From NCBI GenBank assembly GCA_030686995.1, contig CM060692.1:126619796-126683795 (forward strand): a stretch of DNA of 64,000 nt, given 5' to 3'. Below, in pieces: positions 24,228-35,896 of this stretch (within the stretch, counting starts at the first letter, position 1; each line of letters begins with the position of its first letter). Source of the stretch: Artemisia argyi. Taxonomy: Eukaryota; Streptophyta; Magnoliopsida; Asterales; Asteraceae. Made by a program: the position numbers and the translations under genes. The notes beneath the pieces are model-generated. The model made no database searches. It was not told the origin of the DNA and saw nothing but the letters and a program-made list of their open reading frames with translations.

Positions 24228-24539
24228 GCATGTTTAGTGTTTGGAAAATAAAATGTTTAACCATTTTGATGGCAAGCTCTAGAAAAAAATACTTCTATTA
24301 GAGTTTTGGTTGTTAGTTATCTTGTATGCTTGTAAGCCCATAGGGCTTTAGTTTATTGGTTTTCTTCTTTATGCATCTTGGATGCATGTTGCTTGTAATT
24401 TTTAATATTTAGTTGAGGTATTCCTCTTATGCTCATATTGCTTGTTACACTTATATCTATATGTATTTGTTTCATGCTCCATATATATTGTGTTATCTAA
24501 ATATTTTTGCAAGCATTTCATATCTCGACTTGTCTTGTA

Positions 24540-24711
24540 ACCTTAAAACGAGGGGGAGTACACATCAAGGGGGAGCTCATCCAACATCGGGATAACTTTT
24601 TTGATGTTCACAAAAAGGGGGAGAAGTGATATAAACTCACTAAATACTTGCATATATAATAATTTTTGATTTAATGAGTTTAGATTTTGTAATCATCAAA
24701 AAGGGGGAGAT
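24540..24711 (+). promoter_or_regulatory. Element D polypurine tracts
   Basis: AACGAGGGGGAG at about 24546, AAGGGGGAG at 24568 and 24615, and finally AAAAAGGGGGAGAT at 24698-24711 abutting the LTR. The last is the expected plus-strand primer. Repetition of the tract is a Sirevirus-like trait. Confidence 0.6.
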
Positions 24712-25977
24712 TGTTGATATAAATAATGCGTAAAAACGTTATTAATATTTCTCGATATCCCTATGTTTTAACGATCACAAAATGTAAAATCATTAAACGT
24801 AAAATCATTAGGTAAACAAGTATTTAGTGACAAAATATCATTACATCTAACTAAATCACTTAAGGTATGAATAAACAATTGCCTAATACATTTTATGATC
24901 AAAGAAAGGTTTATTTACTAATTACAAATTATATAAAATGGTATAAACATTTTATATATTTAGAAAAACACTTTTGGTAATTAAAGGAAAATGTTTAATT
25001 CATAATAAATATATGAATTCAAATTTTTAACCAAAATCCGTTAAATCTACACCAAATCAACTTTTCCCAGAAAAGACAAAGGAATCTGGCCGTTACAAGT
25101 GGGCGGCCCCTTAATTATAAGGGGCGGCCCCCTTAATTTTAAGGGGGCCGGCCATGAATTAAAGGATACGCTCCTGTGTCATAATCTTTTGCCTATAAAT
25201 ACTGGTTCAAATCTGTAATTTTTTCTCACCTTTTGCACTAAAACTTTCTGTCCAAATCCTCTCAAATCATCCTCCTAAAATCTTTGATCATAAACTTATT
25301 AAGTTCTTTTTTTTCAAGTGATTCATTCCCTCATCATTCAAAGTGCAAGAGAAGAATACTCCTTTATTATGAAATCAAGAAGTATTGAAGATTAGTTGTG
25401 TAGTTTGTATATATTTATTGTAAAGTTGTGTAGTGATTGTAATAAGTAGATCTAGGTGGGTTTGTGAATCTAGTATAGAAGAAGTAGTGGTGTGAAGAAG
25501 AATAAGTAGTGAAGTTGTGTGAAGTAGTGAAGTAGTAGTGGTGTGTACAAGTTGTGAAGAAGGTGTGTCTAGTCGTGAAGAAGTCGTGAGATTGGTTCTA
25601 GCTACTATTAGAACTCGACATTTAGCTTAGTGTCGTAAATTGGTGTAAGTAAAAGTTGTGTAAGGTTTCTCCGCCATAAGGGAGTTTGTTGACATAGTGA
25701 AGAAAGCTCTTGATTACGTGACTCGGGGAGTGGAGTAGGGCGAAGAGGTGCTTCGTAGTCGAACCACTATAAATCCTTGTGTTGTGGTTTGATCTTTCTA
25801 TCTCTATATTTTCTTTACTTTCATACTTACATTATAATTGTTTAGTTAGTTAGATTAAATAGTTTACATTGTGCAAGTATTGAATTTCACATAAATAAGA
25901 ATCGAAGTTTTTGAAAACAAAGTTTTTAAAATACTAAATTGACGTAAAACTATTCAACCCCCTTTTAGTTTTCCACA
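24712..25977 (+). repeat. Element D 3' LTR
   Basis: It starts TGTTGATATAAAT right after a polypurine tract and ends near TTTTCCACA at 25977, giving 1266 bp. U3 carries the GC-rich palindromes (25101-25153); a TATA box (GCCTATAAATAC) is at 25191-25202. The end is inferred from TATTCAACCCCCTTTTAG just before it, which in my experience lies near the 3' end of such LTRs. The same LTR is seen in reverse at 14810-16012. Confidence 0.75.
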
Positions 25978-27340
25978 TGATCAATAAGTGTTAATTTATT
26001 CGTTATAATAATAACGTTAATAAAAAAATATGTGTTTTAAATATTTTTAGTAATAATGTATATTTATTATTAAAGTTATAATATATCTATATGTATATAT
26101 ACTTACCAAAAATAATTGAGTAAAGTAGTAAAAATAAAATATCATTATCAAAGTTTACCCTTAACTTTTAAGAAAAGTTACATCTTTACCCCTTGGTTAA
26201 AACGATTACATTTTTAGTCTTTTTTAATCTTTTCACACATTAGACCTTTATTTTGAAGTATTTATAGTTTCTACCCTCTAGTTTTATTAAAAATCGACTG
26301 TTTTAGCTTTAGTCCGAAAGTTTGACAGTTTTGTCAATTTTGGTCCCTTAACGAGAGTTTTTGCAAAAATAGTCATTTGTTAAACCTTTTGAAAAATAAC
26401 TTTTTGGTACAATCGAAAGTAGCATTTTTATCTTATTTGTATCCTCCAAAATCAGCTTTTAAAGTTTAAAAAAAAAACATTTCGAAATCCTTATAAATGT
26501 TATACCAAAAATTTCTTTTAGAAACTTTATGGGCTCGTTAGCCCACATAAGGCCCAAACGTTTTTTAGTTTGTATTAAGGGGGTGTTCTAACACGACTTA
26601 GGAACGAGTTCATTTTACGTAGTATAGGGTCTCGTAATTCATCCATGTTGGGTTGGTTCGATTCAGTTTGGTTCAAAGAATTAGGTTGTCGAAAAATACC
26701 TTTACGTTGTACGTGAGAAAACAAAGTTACAAGGTCATTCCTAAGTGATGTTGAGGTGTAAAATGTGTTAGTGTTATATGTGATTTAAAACTCAAGTGTT
26801 ATTTAAAAGGTGCAATTCATGCTATACATAAAAATGAATCGTATGAAATGAAAAAAAAAAAAAAATAAGAAAAAAAAGAGTGGTAACTTACAACACCTAA
26901 CAAGGTGGTGAAGAGTTCGAGTAATATGAGTGGTGAATCGATGGAGGTACACGATCAATGAGTAATCCTTACGAAATTTTTACCCACGTTCACAACTTGC
27001 TAACCCAAATAGCTTTTCACTTGACTCGATTCTTATGTGGTTCCCTCGTACGTAGTAAATTTGAGACTAAGAGATATTTGCTTTGTGATCCTTGTGAGTA
27101 TCGAAAGTGTGCATTAAATGTGGGTACTTATAGGGAGATTATGGTGGTTAGCAAGGCTCACATGTGATACTAATTGTACAACTCTTCGATTTATCAATCA
27201 ATTTGAGACAAGGATGTCTAGTTTCTTTGGTGTAGTCATGTCGAGCTTTTGAGTCAAAGAACCATGATGAATTCTTTTTGTTTGTTTAGGTCTAGGTTTA
27301 GGTGTGTTGATGGGAGGTGTTGGTACTAGATCGATTTGTT

Positions 27341-27459
27341 TAATAGTTACAAACACAATTGTTTTGGTATATGCATGGACTTTTAAAATTATTATTCTTT
27401 TAAAAGAATAATAAATAATAAGTCAATGTTCCTATAAACAATTGTGTTTGTAACTATTA
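27341..27459. mobile_element. MITE-like hairpin element
   Basis: Perfect 24-base terminal inverted repeats lie at 27341-27364 and 27436-27459 (TAATAGTTACAAACAC... and complement). A separate perfect 26-base palindrome sits in the middle at 27389-27414. At 119 bp it is small and AT-rich, as foldback MITEs are. No clear target duplication is visible and I cannot name a superfamily. Confidence 0.55.
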
Positions 27460-27581
27460 GTATAATAAACGTCCATGCAACGACGTCTCCAAATTTGATG
27501 ATCTTCATAAGCAAATCTATATAGTGAGCTTTAATGAAGTGATAAGCCAATATTCATTCCGTCAACACCTAATAAATTATT

Positions 27582-27582
<1 letters not shown>

Positions 27583-27627
<45 letters not shown>
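27583..27627. repeat. Poly(A) tract, 45 bases
   Basis: Uninterrupted run of A on the plus strand, not adjacent to any recognised LINE or SINE. Confidence 0.95.
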
Positions 27628-27629
<2 letters not shown>

Positions 27630-28290
27630 AGTAAAAGGGTAAATAAAAGGAGCTTGTGATTTATAACACATGTAAATTTAAGAAATGTTATAAATGATGT
27701 AGTATATATATTGTAGATAATTCTTGACTCTTGATCAAAGACCTTGAAGCACTTCTTTGTACACAACATTTGTAGTGGTATTCTTTACATTACCATTCGC
27801 AGCACAAATGCCTACCATTAAACCTCTTTTGCTTTTGACGTACCATCCGCATCACAAATGACAGTTTGGATAATCATCAATAGGTCTTCTTATTTTATGT
27901 GTTTAGTCTTTGGTTAGTTTTTGTTAGTTAATGTGACTGAAACAAACAATATTGTTATTAGTAATCCATCAAGTACCAAGATTATCATTTTATTCTAATC
28001 GTGCTCAGGTTAGTTGAAGCTTTTAACCAATTCCCTTATAGTGTTTAGACTTTAGAGCATATATTAAAGACATGTCTTTTAAAATTTAAAGTTAAGGTTC
28101 TGATTAGGTGGTTTGCCATTTAGTCAATAGGCGAAGAAAAAAGATTTGAAATGGGTAAAAATGTAGTAGAGCTACAGGTTGAAATGGGTGAAACAAACGG
28201 GAAGTTTAAAACTCGGTCAAGTCAATTCTTAGTAGAAAATGACCTAAGGTAAAAGAGTTTCAAGTAACTACATAAATTAAAGTCAGGTAA

Positions 28291-29724
28291 TGATGAGGCG
28301 AAAAATGAACCGTTTTTAGGGGGTCATTTAAGCCTGAATTCGAATTTATTTGATCAAATATTGCCCTAAATCAGTCCTTTTGTCATTTTAGGTACTTTTG
28401 GAGTGAAATCTGGAAAAAGGAAGCATTTTGGACGTTTTTGGAGCATAAAAGTGATGAAAACGGCAAAGTCTTAATTTTCCTTGCTGGGAACAGTACCTGA
28501 CGGCATCAAGAGTTTCCAAGAGACGGCGTCAAGAGTAATACAAGAAGGGGAAGTGGATGGTACACGTGACGATCCAGAAAGTTTTGTACTAAGGACATGA
28601 CGGCGTCACCCAAGGCCGTCATGGTCCAAGTATTAGTGACGGCCAAGAACCAAATTACACATGACGTCATCAAAACTGGATCTAGGCAATCCGATTTCAT
28701 TATGGGCGGCGAGTTGACAGCGTCACATATTTCTTCATGACGTCGTCACCCTGTATAATCTATATATAGTTTTCCAATTTTCATTCATTAGTGCGCAACT
28801 TTGAGGGAAAAACCCTAGGTCCGAATTTTTACAGCTTTTTCAAGGGTTTCAACCCTTTGAACTTTTCATGTCAATTTGAGATAAAGTACTCTTTCAATTC
28901 AATCAATATGTCTATGTGTTGCTTGAATATATCTTACACTTGTCTTCAATTTAACATGCTCGGCAAGATCTCTTTTGTGTTTGCTTAGATGTAATGAAAC
29001 CTAGATGTTAATTATGGGTTGATTGTTTGTTTATAGTTGTTACGGATGATTGTATTCGATGTTAGGCTTAAGAAAACTGGAAGACTTCCATTGGTGACAT
29101 GCTTGAACGTCTTAAGAAACATGATCAGAGGTGTACTATGATTTTTGGTTGTATTTAATGCGTAGGAGAATTCTAATGATCCCATGTTAGGAGCTTCTAA
29201 CGGCTCGACATAGGAGTGAAGTAGGATCCTATAGAGTTAGGGAATATTGTACACGGCCCTACGACTAGTATTAAGGAATACGACCCGTCATCCATGCAAT
29301 TGTAACAAGCTATCAACCTGTAAAAGATATCTAGGGAGTAATGAAACCTAAGTAAACACAACTTTCCCTATCATTGTTTACACCACATTAGTAATTAGAT
29401 TCATTTTCATTTCTGTTATTTATTTTGATTGCATCTTTAGTCATTTGGGTTAGTTGGCTAGCAACTAATTCCGCCCACTCTTCCAAAAAACCGAGATTTT
29501 AATTGCTTTCATAAAATATAAAAATACAAAAAGAATCATCCATCACCTTTAGACCTAGTTTTTAGGCTTTCTAATCCTAGCGACACTATTCCTGAGTTGA
29601 ACGATCAATCCCCCGACACTTGTCACTATACTATACTACAACGATCAGGCACACTGCCTGGTGGGGGTTGTAAGCTTCTTGAGATACCTCGAGAGGTAAA
29701 GCCAGGTGCGATTCCCACGTATCA
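28291..29724 (+). repeat. Element E 5' LTR
   Basis: It starts TGATGAGGCGAAAAATG and ends CGTATCA (TGAT...ATCA), with a primer-binding site six bases further on. Length is 1434 bp. U3 (about 28495-28750) is packed with TGACG/CGTCA words, followed by a TATA box (CTATATATAG, about 28760). The reverse copy at 17841-18674 confirms the left end and the array. The 3' LTR is not in the window because H is inserted in E's internal region. Confidence 0.75.
28495..28750 (+). promoter_or_regulatory. TGACG/CGTCA array in element E U3
   Basis: About nine TGACG or CGTCA half-sites, most paired as TGACGGCGTCA or TGACGTCATC, lie within 255 bp directly upstream of the TATA box. TGACG is the known core bound by plant TGA-class bZIP factors. 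Whether they bind here is inference. The same dense array is kept in the diverged minus-strand copy (18215-18475). Confidence 0.5.
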
Positions 29725-29730
29725 AGTTTT

Positions 29731-29749
29731 TGGCGCCGCAGTCCGGGGA
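29731..29749 (+). promoter_or_regulatory. Element E primer-binding site (tRNA-Asp type)
   Basis: TGGCGCCGCAGTCCGGGGA lies just after the LTR. The form TGGCGCCG(TT/CT)GCCGGGGA is the usual tRNA-Asp primer site of Athila-like Ty3/gypsy elements and occurs in F (52820). A few mismatches are present here. Confidence 0.7.
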
Positions 29750-29905
29750 ATAGTTATTGTCTAGGTTGGGATTTCTTTTTATTAGGTCTACTTGCTAGAT
29801 TCCTTTCTAGTGAGATTTTTTTTTTTTTTTAGGTTTTCTTTAGTCTATCTTTTTCTTTGTGCCTTTGTTAGTAAATTAAATTCATTGACTATTCCGTTGG
29901 CCATT

Positions 29906-30277
29906 ATGGAAAACGCAAATCCACCCCTTTCCCCTAGTGAAGTGGCTTTGTTGCATGAACAGATTAAGAATGAGATTAGGGAACTTAGGGAGCTTAATAG
30001 GTTAATTAATGTTGAGCTCGATCATGCATTTAGTGACCTAGCGACCGCCTTGTATTCAAATAAGGACCTAGGATCTAATGATTCTGAGGATGTGGTTGAG
30101 GAACTTGAGGAAGGGGAGATAGATCCGAAGCCGGATGACTATTTCAATCTATATCCCACTAAGGAGGAGATTGCATACTATAATAATCTTATTGATAATC
30201 CTCGATCTCCTTTCACTAGAATTGAACCTAAGATAAAGAGAGGCGATCCTAAGAATGCTAAGATACCATGTATGTAA
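29906..30277 (+). pseudogene. Element E gag-like N-terminal ORF
   Basis: From the ATG at 29906 the product has an acidic, helical N-terminus (EQIKNEIRELRELNRL), a run of Glu/Asp (EDVVEELEEGEID), and a segment ending in IPCM. Related Asteraceae elements run from this segment directly into a retropepsin-like domain. Here the frame ends at 30277, and the protease-like part continues in another frame from about 30270, so a one-base indel separates them. No capsid or zinc-knuckle motif is visible. Calling it gag rests on position only. Confidence 0.45.
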
Positions 30278-30908
30278 ACACATTGACAACGCTTACATTG
30301 ACTTTAAATCCCCAATCAATATTATGTCCTCATGTGTCTATAATGATATAGTAAAAACAAGACTTGGGCCTAGAAAAGATCCCAAATACCCCGGTGGAGT
30401 TTGTAACTTTGTCGGGAGAATTAAAGATCTACATGTCTTTGTTGGGAACTTTACTTATATCGTTGACTTTATGATTGTTGAAGACCTAGCTAGTGTTGTT
30501 GATTGTCGCTTATCCCATGTTGTGTTTGGTAAGCCATTTGTTGAAGAATCTAAGTTAGAATATGATGAGATAGAAGGGACGATCCGATTTGCTAGTAAAA
30601 ATGATAGGATCACATATAGGATGCCTAATAGAATGAAAGAATTTCATTTTGTGCCTCGATTTGATATGGATAACATCGGTGCTTTTGAGGATATCAATGA
30701 AGAAGATAAGAAAAAGGGCATGGACTATTTATGGGAAAAGAAGAGCCTTTTCTATAAGGATTGCTTGACTCTAGGACCAAAATATAAAGTTGATAGGGAA
30801 TTTGCCAATAGGATTATTGGAGCAATTGAGAAAAAGGCGGTTGGTTTCTATAAAGAACATTTACAATCGGGTCCGGAATACAAAACTAAGATTGGAGATG
30901 ACCTATAG
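30270..30908 (+). pseudogene. Element E retropepsin-like protein
   Basis: About 210 residues. The core AYIDFKSPINIMS followed by HVFVGNFTYIVDFMIVED and RLSHVVFGKPFV mirrors the strand order of retroviral aspartic proteases (active-site loop, flap region, then ILGRPF-like strand). The compulsory Asp-x-Gly triad is Asp-Phe-Lys, so it cannot be a normal protease. I recall the same replacement in related elements, which would make it a family trait rather than recent decay. A Lys/Glu/Asp-rich tail follows. The ATG at 30255 is out of frame with the upstream ORF (frameshift). No RT or integrase follows before H interrupts the element. Confidence 0.55.
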
Positions 30909-32252
30909 AATGAGACTAACGATGAGGTCACGTAATTGCCCATGACCTTGAGTCTAGCTACAACACTCATAAATAAAGAAAAGCGCTTCTTGGGAGGCAA
31001 CCCATGTTTTGTGTGATTTTTATTTGTTTGATTGTTATTTGCTTCCGTATGCATGCTTTATTTTTATTGTTGGTAGATCATGTTTCAAAACTAAATTGTG
31101 AAAATGCTTTATTTTGTTGTTTAACTTCGTCTTAACTTCATATAAAGGTATTTTGCAAAAGCTAAGTGTAAGGGGAAACCCCAAATATGTTTCTAAGAAC
31201 GAAATTGATCATGATTCTCCACAATAATAAATGGACATGTGTATTAGTACTTGTTAGAGTCAAATGCTTGTATCGAGTCATAATGATGTTTTGCAGGATT
31301 TTCCAGGAAGTAGGACACAAGTTTTTCCAGAAATTTTCCGGAAACTTAACGAAAAGATTTCTGCAGATCACTTCTAACGGCGTCAGGAGTTAACTCCTGA
31401 CGGCGTCACGTGTAAAATTCTGGAAATTTTGCGAGTTTTTTTTTTCTAACGGAGTCTTAAAGTTTTTGTTAATTCTTTAGTTTTATAAACTCCAGGAAAT
31501 CTGCAAACATTCATTCCACAAGCATTATATCTTAATTTGTTTTCTAGGACTTGTTAGTATATATAGATTGCCGCCGATGGTAGGTGTGTAATAAAACTAA
31601 GAGAAATACTTGTTAGTATAATTTTAGCGCCAAATTTAAATTTTTTTACAACATTTAGGAGTGAAACTTTAGCCTTAGCAAGCGTCTCATGGATAGAAGT
31701 TGTATGACTAGCACAAAACCGTACCATTCAGAAAAATTTACTACCCAAATATGTGAGGTTCGCCTTTAGATTTGATAGGAAAAGCATTCACTATTAGTGC
31801 TTATGAGTGTACCGGTATCATTTAGATTCTAGAACTTGCGTTAGTGATGCATCCCGAGACCGCCAGTGAGACTACATTCGTGTAGTAGGATTTACTACAT
31901 GATAAGAGGCATTAGGATCACCCTTGTGTTTAAACCCATATCATAATTACTTGACCATTTAAGTCATATTACTTGGCTAGTAAAGTCAACTAATTTTTCC
32001 CACACCTTAGCGTTGTACTCATTTTTAGTACACGAAACCCCTAGTACACCCCTCCGAGCCTATCTTTTCGTTTTTAACTTTAAGCATCTTACTTAAAGGA
32101 AGAATTTGTTACAACCCACTTAAATGTACAACCAAATCGCCTTAGTCTTCCGTGTATGCACTCATCTTTAGTGCATTATTGTTACATGTTAAACCCTCAG
32201 TTAATTATCTAATTGATTATATGGATGCTAAGTCGAGTCATATCTTGTACGT
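30909..32252 (+). other. Element E non-coding internal region
   Basis: No gene. It includes the segment GCGCTTCTTGGGAGGCAACC (about 30984), a motif I associate with the 3' region of Athila-like elements, and a perfect 22-base palindrome at 31381-31402. It ends where H's LTR begins (32253); the rest of E should lie beyond H, right of the window. Confidence 0.55.
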
Positions 32253-32263
32253 TGATTCATGAG

Positions 32264-32371
<108 letters not shown>

Positions 32372-35300
32372 TTACTCAAGAGATCCGCAAAGAAATATGG
32401 ATAACCCGAGGTCGTAGTCCGTGTGAAGGATGAATGGAATTTCGAATTCCCGATTCGTGAAACGTGTCGTGAAAGTGGTAAAAAAAGTGATTATGATGAG
32501 ATTATACTAATGAAATAACAAATGAAGCACAAATAATCACTTAAGCACGTATTTCAAATAAGGAAACTAGAAACGTAACGTAAAATCGAAAACGTAAGCT
32601 AAAACGTAAATTAAACGTTAACGTACAAAATAAAATGCGAATTTTAAGCTACACTACTCCTACGGACTTGAAAATAATTTTGAAAAGTTAAAAATGATAA
32701 AAGAAAATTTTGAGGAAAAGAAAAATATTTTTTTGACTTTTTATTTATTTTTTATGAATTAAAAACTATTGAACTAATTAAAAATTGAAAGAAAATGCAA
32801 ATAAGGTGAAAAAAAATGAAAAATAAATTTTGAAAATTATAAAATAACTAAAAAGTAATTTTAAAACTAAAAACCGATTTTTTTTTGCTTTTTGTGTAAT
32901 TTTTGGGAATTAAAAATTGTTAAATCTAATTAAAAATTCAAATTAAATTCAAAATAAATGGGAAAAATGCAAATTAAATTTCTAAAATTCTAAAATAAAT
33001 GAAAATAAATTTTAAAAATATTTTTGGATTTTTATTGGCTTTTTCTGATTTTTTTGGAGTTTTTGGTAATTAAAATGTATTAAAAAGTGAATAAAAATGA
33101 AAATAAAATAAGAAAAATAGCAAATAAAGGCAGAAAAAATATAAAAAATTCAAGGAAATTCAAAAATTATATTCTAAACTTAAGAAAAATTTGAAAACTT
33201 GAAAATAAGCTTTGGAAGTACTGTTTGGCTTAAAATCAGGTTATATTGAGTGCTTATTGATAAGCAGTTTGACCAAAAGTTGACCCAAACTTTGGTCTAA
33301 TGAAATTTCAACTCAGAAAAGCTTAAATGAACAGTTCTTAGCTAAAAGGGATTCAGAAGCACAGGTTTGGTTCTAAATTAGTGAGAATAAGCACAAATGA
33401 GATAAGCACTTAAGCAAATAGATAAGCCAAATGTAAAAGCACAATAGAAATAACAACTAGAGGCATAAATAAACTGAAATGAACAATAAAACTCAGGTTT
33501 CAAACACAAAAACTCAATTGCAGCCCGACTCTAGAAAACAGATATTAAGCTGAACCACTCAACTAAATAGGACTAATATGCTGAGCAAATAAGCTTGGAA
33601 CAGAAAGCTCAAGGGGGCAAAAGCTTAACTGACCAACTGAGATTACTAATCCACCAAAAGAACAGATACTAGATCCACTTTAATATCCTAAATGTAGCCT
33701 AGAAAGATGGTCAAGACCTGGTGAGCAGGGGAACACAGGTCCAAAGAGTCAACTTAATTCAGCTTTTTCAATAAGCAAATAAGTCCCAATCCTCAATTTT
33801 CTTTTTGATTTTGTTTCACTGACTGCTGAACTTCTCAAAACAGCAAACTAAAAGTAATTCTAATCAGAAATGAACCCTAGGACTACTCATTAAAATTTGA
33901 CAAAAAACTGAGTTCCTACAATTTTGACTTTGTAATTTAACAGAAATTTTGACTTAATTGAAGTTTTATTGCTAAATTTTAACTATAAATTTTATATTAA
34001 GCTAATTACTGAGCAAAATAATCTATAACTACAAATGATGCAACTATTTTTGAGATTATGTAGCCTAAATTACTAACAGAAGAGTGAATATGATTAATCA
34101 AAAGTGATTTTGACTTTTTGTTAAATGAACCACAATAGTTATGCTACTCTAAACCTGAATGCAACCTAAGTGACCTAAATAGAACAAGCGCAACCTCTGA
34201 AATACTTACTATATCAGCAAACCACTTGTATACAAACAACCTCTTATTAACTGTCACAACTTCACAGCTATTCAAATAAAATCCAATGTAAACCAAACCT
34301 CAACCTATGTGCAACTATGATCTAATTATACCAATCAAACACAGGAAAACACAGATCTCAGGTTGAATACCACAATATCTCAGAACACAGATTATGAACA
34401 GACAATAAAACAGTATGCACTACTAACTCAGAAACCAAATACAACTCAGATCTAATAAAATTGAAAAAGAATAAAACAGAAACAATAAAACTCAATTAAA
34501 TCTAAATAAAGCTACTAATGATGCAGAAAAAGTAAATAAGCAGAAAATTACTAATAAGCCATTGATGAAAATGGAACTTACAAACTCAATACCCCCTCAG
34601 CCAAACAGAGGGGGTTTCACTATGCTAGCCTGTCTCTTAGACAGGCCAAAGGCTCCATATGGTTGCCTTTAACTCCAATAAGCATTAGCTTATTCAAATA
34701 AGCACTTGAATTGACTGATTTTTTTACTATTGAGAGTAACTGATTGAGGTGCCAAGATAGATCTCACAGAAGCTATATTCAGCTAATATAAGACTAGTAA
34801 ACAGAAAAATAAGCTTATTGAAGCTTGATTGATAACTCCTTTATATTTTTATTCTTTTTATTTATTTTATTTTTTTTAGTTTATATAAGCTGATAAAAAC
34901 AGAAACTGAAATATGATTGCAAGCAGTATATAAAACAATGTAATACTTAAACAATAAGCTCAAACAATAATATGTAAATAAGCAGAACTGAAATTTAAAT
35001 GAATAAGAGAATTTTATTAAAACAAAATTAAACTTTCATTAATTAATAAAACATTACAAAGTAATTTCAACAGAATAACAATACGTAAAAAATGGCACAC
35101 TAACAAGTGAGGAGGAGGGGGTATTTATAAGTGCTGAGGAGAGGCCTTGGATCCTTCTAGCAGTCCAACGTCACCAATCCGTGTGGAATTGTGTTTCTTT
35201 GGATGAATAATAGCCCTAAGATGCGCCTTGGTCCCCAATCTACAATCATCAACCGTTAGATCATCATATACCCAATCATTAGCACGCACTTTCACGCGGA

Positions 35301-35891
35301 TAGCTGACATGGCATGTCTCCCATGTCAGGTTCTCTTCTAGAAGCTCTAGTGAATGCCCAATTTGCCCTTAATCTCAGTAATTTGGTGAATTATTATTGT
35401 GAATAGTAACTTAGGGTTCTAAGTTTCTGGGTAAAATGGATTTGGGGGGCGGGTAAATTTAGTTTGGGTGTTTTTATTATTTAGGGGTGTTGACCGAGTA
35501 TGGTGTAGGCTTTGACCGGGTAAAGGATGGGTAGGAGTAACAGGCCGGGTACTAAGGTTGGGCTTGTGGATATGTTTTGGGCTTTGTGGGATTTTTGGGT
35601 TAATAAATTTCTTGGATCCGGTTAGGTTATATTATTAGGAGTAGTAACTTTCATCAAGGACCAATACTGTAATATTGCAAACCATAGGGACCAAATCTGT
35701 AATTTTCCATCTTTGTATTCCAAAGGCTAATGTTGACTTCCTCTGATTCTTGGAGGACCATTTGTTGACTTTACTTGAAATATTTCTTAAAGGACCCTTT
35801 TTGTAAATTTCTGAAAGTGTAGGGACTGAATATGACATTTCTTCCAAACTTTGATCAGGGACTAAATTTGTACTTTGACGAATCTCTGAGG

Positions 35892-35896
35892 ACTTC
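35892..35896. other. Target-site duplication, left copy (element B)
   Basis: ACTTC directly before B's 5' LTR, repeated directly after its 3' LTR at 46792-46796. This proves that 35897-46791 is a single insertion event. Confidence 0.95.

Larger units (their letters stand above)
18675..25977 (+). mobile_element. Element D: copia-like retrotransposon lacking pol, 5' part interrupted
   Basis: It contains, in order, the C-terminal half of a copia-type gag with a CCHC zinc knuckle, an env-like ORF, a proline-rich ORF, polypurine tracts and a 1266-bp 3' LTR. No protease, integrase, RT or RNase H motif is visible on either strand between gag and the LTR. Either pol was deleted or the family is non-autonomous. 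The 5' half lies beyond the E' insertion. Confidence 0.7.
25978..28290. other. Non-coding DNA between elements D and E
   Basis: No gene with convincing length or composition on either strand. It holds T-rich and A-rich stretches (for example 26849-26877), a 45-A homopolymer (27583-27627) and the small hairpin element at 27341-27459. It is possibly old, decayed transposon or intergenic DNA; I see no diagnostic motif. Confidence 0.6.

Noticed and set aside
26958..27167. 69-codon ORF in the gap between D and E as a host gene
   Set aside because: Short, no recognisable motif, no promoter or splice context; expected by chance.
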